Made by a program: the position numbers and the translations under genes. A model generated the notes under the pieces. The model saw only the letters and a program-made list of their open reading frames with translations, had not been told where the DNA came from and searched no databases. This document shows positions 59,876-64,000 of a stretch of 64,000 bases of DNA, piece after piece; the first letter of the stretch is position 1, and every line of letters starts with the position of its first letter. The stretch covers positions 21,750 through 85,749 of the forward strand of contig NZ_LWCS01000028.1 in the NCBI RefSeq assembly GCF_001650495.1. The letters are read 5' to 3'. This DNA is from Mycolicibacterium iranicum (GTDB lineage: Bacteria; Actinomycetota; Actinomycetes; Mycobacteriales; Mycobacteriaceae).

Positions 59876-60745
59876 GTGGACGACGACCCGCCAGGTGAAC
59901 CGGGAGGCGGCCGTTCTACAGGCCCATTGGGCTGGTTCACGAATGTCAACCACAACGAGGGCGTCATTTCCTTCCTGCGTCGGGCCCGCCGCGCGTTGCC
60001 CGGCGACCCTGAGTTCGGCGACCCGCTGTCGGTCAGCGGCGTCGGAGGTCCGAGCGCTGCGGCACGCGCAGCTGATCGCCTGCTCGAGCGCGAAGCCGCG
60101 ACGCGAGAGGTCAGCCTCGGCGCTCTGCAGGTCTGGCAGGCGCTGACGGAGCGGGTATCCGGCCGGCCCGCCAACGCAGAGGTGACCCTTGTCTTCACCG
60201 ACCTCGTCGGGTTCTCGGCGTGGTCGCTCAGAGCAGGCGACGACGCCACCTTGCGGCTGCTGCGCCGCGTCGCCCAGGTGGTGGAGCCGCCGCTACTGCA
60301 ATCCGGCGGGCACATCGTCAAGCGCATGGGCGACGGGCTCATGGCGGTGTTCGCCGAGCCTGTCACCGCTGTGCGATCGGCCATCGAAGCCCGCGAGGCG
60401 GTGAAAGCGCTTGACGTGGACGGTTATCGGCCGCGGATGCGGGTCGGAATCCACACCGGTCGGCCGCAGCGCATCGGTTCGGATTGGCTCGGCATCGACG
60501 TCAACCTGGCCGCTCGGGTGATGGAGCGTGCCACCCGCGGCGAACTGGTGGTATCGGAAGCGACGCTTGAGAGGATCCCCGAAGAGGATTTCGACGCGCT
60601 CGGTGTGACGGCGAAGAAACTCCGCAGGCCGGTCTTCGCCGCCAAGCAGGATGGCGTGCCCTCCGATTTCGGGATGTATCGGCTGCGAACCCGCAGGCAA
60701 TTGACAGGTGACCAGGACGAGGGCGAGGCGTCGGCCAGCGGATAG
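59876..60745 (+). CDS. Soluble class III adenylate cyclase (Rv1647-like)
   Basis: 289 aa. A short N-terminal helical region (INHNEGV ... ERAATREVSLGALQ-type coiled segment) precedes the cyclase domain. Catalytic residues are complete: metal ligands Asp109 (FTDLVGFS) and Asp153 (MGDGLM), purine-binding Lys149 and Asp203, and transition-state Asn210 and Arg214 (DVNLAARV). No membrane helix, unlike the other cyclase in the window. The GTG start is set by a leaderless TAGGCT box. It is coupled to the rhomboid-like gene through a shared base. Confidence 0.93.
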   Translation: MDDDPPGEPGGGRSTGPLGWFTNVNHNEGVISFLRRARRALPGDPEFGDPLSVSGVGGPSAAARAADRLLEREAATREVSLGALQVWQALTERVSGRPANAEVTLVFTDLVGFSAWSLRAGDDATLRLLRRVAQVVEPPLLQSGGHIVKRMGDGLMAVFAEPVTAVRSAIEAREAVKALDVDGYRPRMRVGIHTGRPQRIGSDWLGIDVNLAARVMERATRGELVVSEATLERIPEEDFDALGVTAKKLRRPVFAAKQDGVPSDFGMYRLRTRRQLTGDQDEGEASASG

Positions 60746-61587
60746 TGGTCACGGTGCTGTCAGGTTGCCTCGCGCGCATGGCAAGAGTGCGTGTCACGTT
60801 GTGCTACGCCGCGGTCGTCGCCGCCGTCACGGCCGTGATGGTGGATATGACACCGCACGTGCAGGCCGCCGTGATCAGGCACATGAGCACGAATCTGCAC
60901 AACCTGAGCCACGGCAGGATCGCGACGCTGGTCGGTAGCGCGTTCGTCGTCGACGCGGGCCCGTTGTATCTATGGCTGCCGGGGCTGATCTGTCTGCTCG
61001 CAGTCGCCGAATTGGCATGGGGCAGTGGGCCGCTCGCCATTGCGACGGTGTTGGGCCACGTCGGGGCCTCGCTGCTGGTCGCGGCCGGACTCACCGTCGC
61101 AGTGACGTTCGGATGGATCGCTCGTTCGGTGGCCCACGATCCCGATGTGGGGATGAGCTACGTCGCCATGGGTGCGCTCGGCGTGCTCACCGGCGCCATG
61201 CCGCCACGATGGCGGGCGTCATGGGCGGTGTGGTGGATCACCGTGGCTCTGGTCGTCATCGCCGGCGGCCCAGACTTCACCGACGTCGGACACCTGTTGG
61301 CGTTGGCGTTGGGAATGATGGCGTCGCTGCGGTCCGGGAAAGCGCGCAGCTGGACCGCTCCGATGGTGTTGCTCCTGGCGATCGGCGCTGCGTTCGGCTT
61401 TGTGGTTCTGGCCGGCGGTGCGGTGTCGATGGTCTCCTGTGCAGTCTGGGGTGCGTTCGGCGCGCTGGTCTGTCTGGGCTGCGCCCGGCTGACGCGTCAG
61501 AACTCGTCCGCTGACGCCGCAAGCCAATCCGGGAGCCACGACTCCGGCGGATCTTCGAATAGCTGGCCGGGCCGCAGCCAGTCGTAG
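60745..61587 (+). CDS. Rhomboid-like membrane protein (Rv1648-like)
   Basis: 280 aa with about six hydrophobic helices. Rhomboid features are partial: HNLSHGRIATLVGSAF, LGHVGASLL, GMSYVAMGALGVLTG at the position of the GxSG nucleophile motif, and DVGHLLALALG with the His. Ser and His are thus present, though GMSYVAMG is atypical, so it may be an active protease or an inactive rhomboid-like protein. Starts GTG 60745 sharing one base with the cyclase TAG; an internal ATG at 60778 is possible. The 91-bp C-terminal overlap with the convergent gene encodes a Ser-rich tail. Confidence 0.75.
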   Translation: MVTVLSGCLARMARVRVTLCYAAVVAAVTAVMVDMTPHVQAAVIRHMSTNLHNLSHGRIATLVGSAFVVDAGPLYLWLPGLICLLAVAELAWGSGPLAIATVLGHVGASLLVAAGLTVAVTFGWIARSVAHDPDVGMSYVAMGALGVLTGAMPPRWRASWAVWWITVALVVIAGGPDFTDVGHLLALALGMMASLRSGKARSWTAPMVLLLAIGAAFGFVVLAGGAVSMVSCAVWGAFGALVCLGCARLTRQNSSADAASQSGSHDSGGSSNSWPGRSQS

Positions 61588-63077
61588 ATCTCGGCGTAGG
61601 TGCGGGTGCGCTGACCTTCGATGCGACGGTTGAGCATCGCCGGGGACAGGTCGCCGAACCCGGCCAGCCCCATCGATGCCACGATCTGGGCGGCGCTTGC
61701 CACCGTCGCTCGCTGGAAGTTGAACACCCGGGCGGACTTGTCCGTCACGTCGAGCGCCCTCGCGCGGGCCGGATCCTGTGTCGCGACGCCCGTGGGGCAG
61801 TGGTTGGTGTTGCACTTCATCGCCTGGATGCAGCCGACCGCAAACATCATCGCGCGGGCCGACATCGTGAAGTCCGCGCCCTGGCAGATGCGGCTGACGA
61901 TGTCGACCCCGCTGGCGACTTTGCCGGATGCCCCGATCTTGATTCGGCCGCGCAGTCCCGTTCCGACCAGGCTGTTATGCACGAGCATCAGCCCCTCCGT
62001 CAGTGGCATGCCGACGTGATCCTCGAATTCCTGTGGTGCGGAGCCGGTTCCCCCTTCGCCCCCGTCGACGATCACAAAGTCGGCCGAGACGCCCGTTGCC
62101 AGGAAGCCCTTGCAGATCGACAGGAACTCCGAGCGCGCGCCGACGCACAGCTTGAACCCCACCGGTTTGCCGCCGGAGAGTCTGCGCAGCATCGCGATGA
62201 AGTGTGCGAACTCGACCGGTGTGCCGAATGCGCTGTGCGCAGGCGGCGAAACTACGGTGCGCCCCAGCGGAACACCGCGTGTCGCCGCGATCTCCGGGCT
62301 CACCTTCGCCCCGGGCAGAACGCCGCCCAGGCCGGGCTTGGCGCCCTGCGACAGCTTCACCGAGATCGCCTTGACCGCCGGATGGGCTGCCTTCTGCGTG
62401 AATTGGGCCGGATCGAACCGGCCGTCGGCGCCGCGGCATCCGAAGTAGCCGGAGCCGATCTCCCAGATGAGGTCGCCGCCACCCTTCAGGTGATACGGAC
62501 TGATGCCGCCTTCACCGGTGTCGTGGGCGAAGCCGCCACGCGCAGCGCCGCCGTTGAGTGCCTCGATGGCGTTCGCCGACAACGCCCCGAAGCTCATCGC
62601 CGAGACGTTGAGTAGTGCGATGTCGTAAGGCTGGGTGCAGTCGGGCCCGCCGAGACGTACCCGAGGGGCGAGATCGTCGGCGAAGCGAGCCCGCAACGAG
62701 TGGCGAAGGAACTCGTAGCCGAGTGCGTTCACGTCCCGCTCGGTGCCGAACGGCTCGTCGCCCTTGGTGCCCTTGGCGCGCTCGTAGACCATGTCGCGGG
62801 TCTCGCGGTCGAACGGCGCTGCCTCGGTGTTCGACTCGATGAAGTACTGCCGGATCTCGGGTCGGATGGACTCCATGAGGAACCGGACGTGCCCCAGGAT
62901 CGGGTAGACGCGAAGGATCGTGTGCCGTTTCTGCAGGAGATCCCACGTGCCCAGCGCCGCCGACCCCAGCAGAACCGCAGCGAGCACCGCCCAGACACCG
63001 TGCACTGTGATGGCGAGCGTCAGCGCCGCCGCGCCGAGGACCCATATCGCGCCGATGATCAGGGGCCGGATCGCCAC
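61497..63077 (-). CDS. FMN-binding glutamate synthase-family protein
   Basis: 526 aa. Two N-terminal membrane helices (residues 5-45) precede a GltB central/FMN-type barrel: SAMSFGALSANAIEALNGGA, GEGGISPYHLKGGGDLIWEIGSGYFGCR, IVDGGEGGTGSAPQEFEDHVG. The iron-sulfur cluster Cys are in GCIQAMKCNTNHCPTGVAT. It lacks the glutaminase domain, so it is an orphan of the archaeal-type GltS family that accepts ammonia or another donor. Its 3' end overlaps the convergent rhomboid-like gene by 91 bp. Confidence 0.9.
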   Translation of the reverse strand: MAIRPLIIGAIWVLGAAALTLAITVHGVWAVLAAVLLGSAALGTWDLLQKRHTILRVYPILGHVRFLMESIRPEIRQYFIESNTEAAPFDRETRDMVYERAKGTKGDEPFGTERDVNALGYEFLRHSLRARFADDLAPRVRLGGPDCTQPYDIALLNVSAMSFGALSANAIEALNGGAARGGFAHDTGEGGISPYHLKGGGDLIWEIGSGYFGCRGADGRFDPAQFTQKAAHPAVKAISVKLSQGAKPGLGGVLPGAKVSPEIAATRGVPLGRTVVSPPAHSAFGTPVEFAHFIAMLRRLSGGKPVGFKLCVGARSEFLSICKGFLATGVSADFVIVDGGEGGTGSAPQEFEDHVGMPLTEGLMLVHNSLVGTGLRGRIKIGASGKVASGVDIVSRICQGADFTMSARAMMFAVGCIQAMKCNTNHCPTGVATQDPARARALDVTDKSARVFNFQRATVASAAQIVASMGLAGFGDLSPAMLNRRIEGQRTRTYAEIYDWLRPGQLFEDPPESWLPDWLAASADEF

Positions 63078-63137
63078 CGCGCGAGGGTATCGCCGCCGCG
63101 CGACAAATGCAGGCGAAGTGCCACCGAACGCATCCCA

Positions 63138-63143
63138 TATGAT
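63138..63143 (+). promoter_or_regulatory. -10 element of pheS (leaderless)
   Basis: TATGAT, 6 nt, then GTG 63150. No leader peptide or T-box is present upstream. Confidence 0.55.
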
Positions 63144-63149
63144 CGCCGG

Positions 63150-64000
63150 GTGGCTGAGCAGCCAGTGGATCTATCAGACGAGGCGTTGGCCGCAGCGGTC
63201 AGCGCTGTCAGGCGTGCGTTCGACCAGGCCGCAACCCTCGACGATCTCGCAAGGGCCAAGACCGAACACCTCGGAGACCGTTCCCCGATCGCGCTGGCGC
63301 GCCAGGCCCTGGGATCACTGCCGAAGTCCGAGCGCGCGGATGCGGGCAAGCGGGTCAACGTGGCGCGCACCGAGGCGCAGAGTGCTTATGACGACCGGCT
63401 CGCGGTGCTGCGCGCCGAACGTGACGCGGCCGTACTGGTCGCCGAACGCATCGACGTCACGCTGCCGTCCACGCGACAGCCGCTCGGCGCCCGGCACCCG
63501 ATCACGATTCTGGCCGAGCATGTCGCCGACACGTTTGTCGCGATGGGATGGGAGCTCGCCGAAGGTCCCGAGGTGGAAACCGAGCAGTTCAACTTCGACG
63601 CGCTGAACTTCCCGCCCGATCACCCTGCCCGCAGCGAGCAGGACACCTTCCACGTGGCGCCCGACGGCTCTCGACAGGTGCTCCGCACGCACACCTCCCC
63701 GGTGCAGATCCGCGCGCTGCTCGAGCGCGACCTGCCGGTTTACATCATCTCGATCGGGCGCACGTTCCGCACCGACGAACTCGACGCCACCCACACGCCG
63801 GTCTTTCACCAGGTCGAGGGTCTGGCTGTCGACAAGGGACTGACGATGGCGAATCTGCGGGGCACGCTGGATGCGTTCGCGCGCGCCGAGTTCGGCCCGC
63901 AAGGCCGTACCAGATTCCGTCCGCACTTCTTCCCCTTCACGGAACCCTCGGCCGAGGTCGACATCTGGTTCCCCAACAAAAAGGGTGGGCCGGGCTGGGT
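63150..64000 (+). CDS. pheS: Phenylalanyl-tRNA synthetase alpha subunit (3' truncated)
   Basis: 283 residues up to the window edge. The N-terminal coiled coil (DDLARAKTEHLG ... DRLAVLRAERDAAVLVAERI) is followed by the catalytic domain: LGARHPITILAEHVADTFVAMG, the Phe pocket region (EGPEVETEQFNFDALNFPPDHPARSEQDTF, quoted as ALNFPPDHPAR), motif 2 (RTFRTDELDATHTPVFHQVEG) and the start of motif 3 (RPHFFPFTEPSAEVDIWF). Partner of PheT, which should follow downstream. GTG start is leaderless. Confidence 0.96.
   Translation, partial: MAEQPVDLSDEALAAAVSAVRRAFDQAATLDDLARAKTEHLGDRSPIALARQALGSLPKSERADAGKRVNVARTEAQSAYDDRLAVLRAERDAAVLVAERIDVTLPSTRQPLGARHPITILAEHVADTFVAMGWELAEGPEVETEQFNFDALNFPPDHPARSEQDTFHVAPDGSRQVLRTHTSPVQIRALLERDLPVYIISIGRTFRTDELDATHTPVFHQVEGLAVDKGLTMANLRGTLDAFARAEFGPQGRTRFRPHFFPFTEPSAEVDIWFPNKKGGPGW

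Noticed and set aside
63078..63149. T-box or leader peptide before pheS
   Set aside because: Only 72 bp, no conserved T-box sequence and the mRNA appears leaderless.

Overview
This is about 64 kb of high-GC actinobacterial chromosome, almost certainly from a rapid-growing mycobacterium (Mycolicibacterium type). The gene order follows the M. tuberculosis Rv1625c to Rv1649 backbone as I remember it: cya, tRNA-Leu, pdtaR, a thiolase/DUF35 pair, polA, rpsA, coaE, a DUF402 gene, uvrB, an MFS pump, tRNA-Cys, a universal stress protein, an MBL hydrolase, uvrA, a membrane esterase, lysX, infC-rpmI-rplT, tsnR, an adenylate cyclase, a rhomboid-like protein and pheS. No phage, IS element or CRISPR array is visible. 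Many genes look leaderless: a TANNNT -10 box lies 5 to 8 nt before an ATG or GTG.

Layout. 1-4.3 kb: end of a polar amino-acid ABC ATPase, a histidine kinase/NarL-type regulator pair, and a DUF2339 membrane protein. 4.3-8 kb: dps, a six-helix adenylate cyclase, a nitrilase-family amidase, a 49-aa membrane peptide, an odd tRNA-Leu(CAA)-like gene and the ANTAR regulator pdtaR. 8-13.2 kb: a complete branched-chain amino-acid (Liv) transporter with a strong hairpin after the binding-protein gene. 13.2-19.1 kb: an MFS carrier, a thiolase-like/DUF35 pair behind a KstR-type box, two small unknown genes, and a LysR/hydrolase divergon. 19-31.7 kb: polA, thioesterase, PrsW, rpsA, coaE, uvrB and an exporter. 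31.7-36.5 kb: tRNA-Cys, a TetR-regulated pair of SMR efflux subunits, cutinase, a universal stress protein, class I aldolase and an MBL hydrolase. 36.6-41.3 kb: uvrA, a winged-helix protein and a 19-kDa-type lipoprotein. 41.4-47 kb: a TPR/CHAT-protease cassette with two unrecognised large proteins. 47-54.7 kb: small acidic protein, esterase, lysX with an upstream 25-bp tandem repeat, DUF1844, and infC-rpmI-rplT-tsnR. 54.9-64 kb: a secreted PE-PPE-domain protein, a frameshifted ArsR gene, an oxygenase/acyl-CoA dehydrogenase/SDR operon, a second cyclase with a rhomboid-like partner, an FMN glutamate-synthase-like protein and the start of pheS.

Main themes: DNA repair (polA, uvrA, uvrB), translation (rpsA, infC, rpmI, rplT, tsnR, pheS, two tRNAs, LysRS domain of lysX), cAMP signalling (two class III cyclases and a universal stress protein whose M. 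tuberculosis counterpart binds cAMP), and lipid/steroid catabolism. The best candidate for an undescribed system is the 41.4-47.0 kb cassette. It has a caspase-like CHAT protein with its His and Cys in place, a TPR partner translationally coupled to it, and two coupled downstream proteins of no recognised family. A short DxYALVA...GGA motif occurs in both the TPR protein and the last protein of the cassette.
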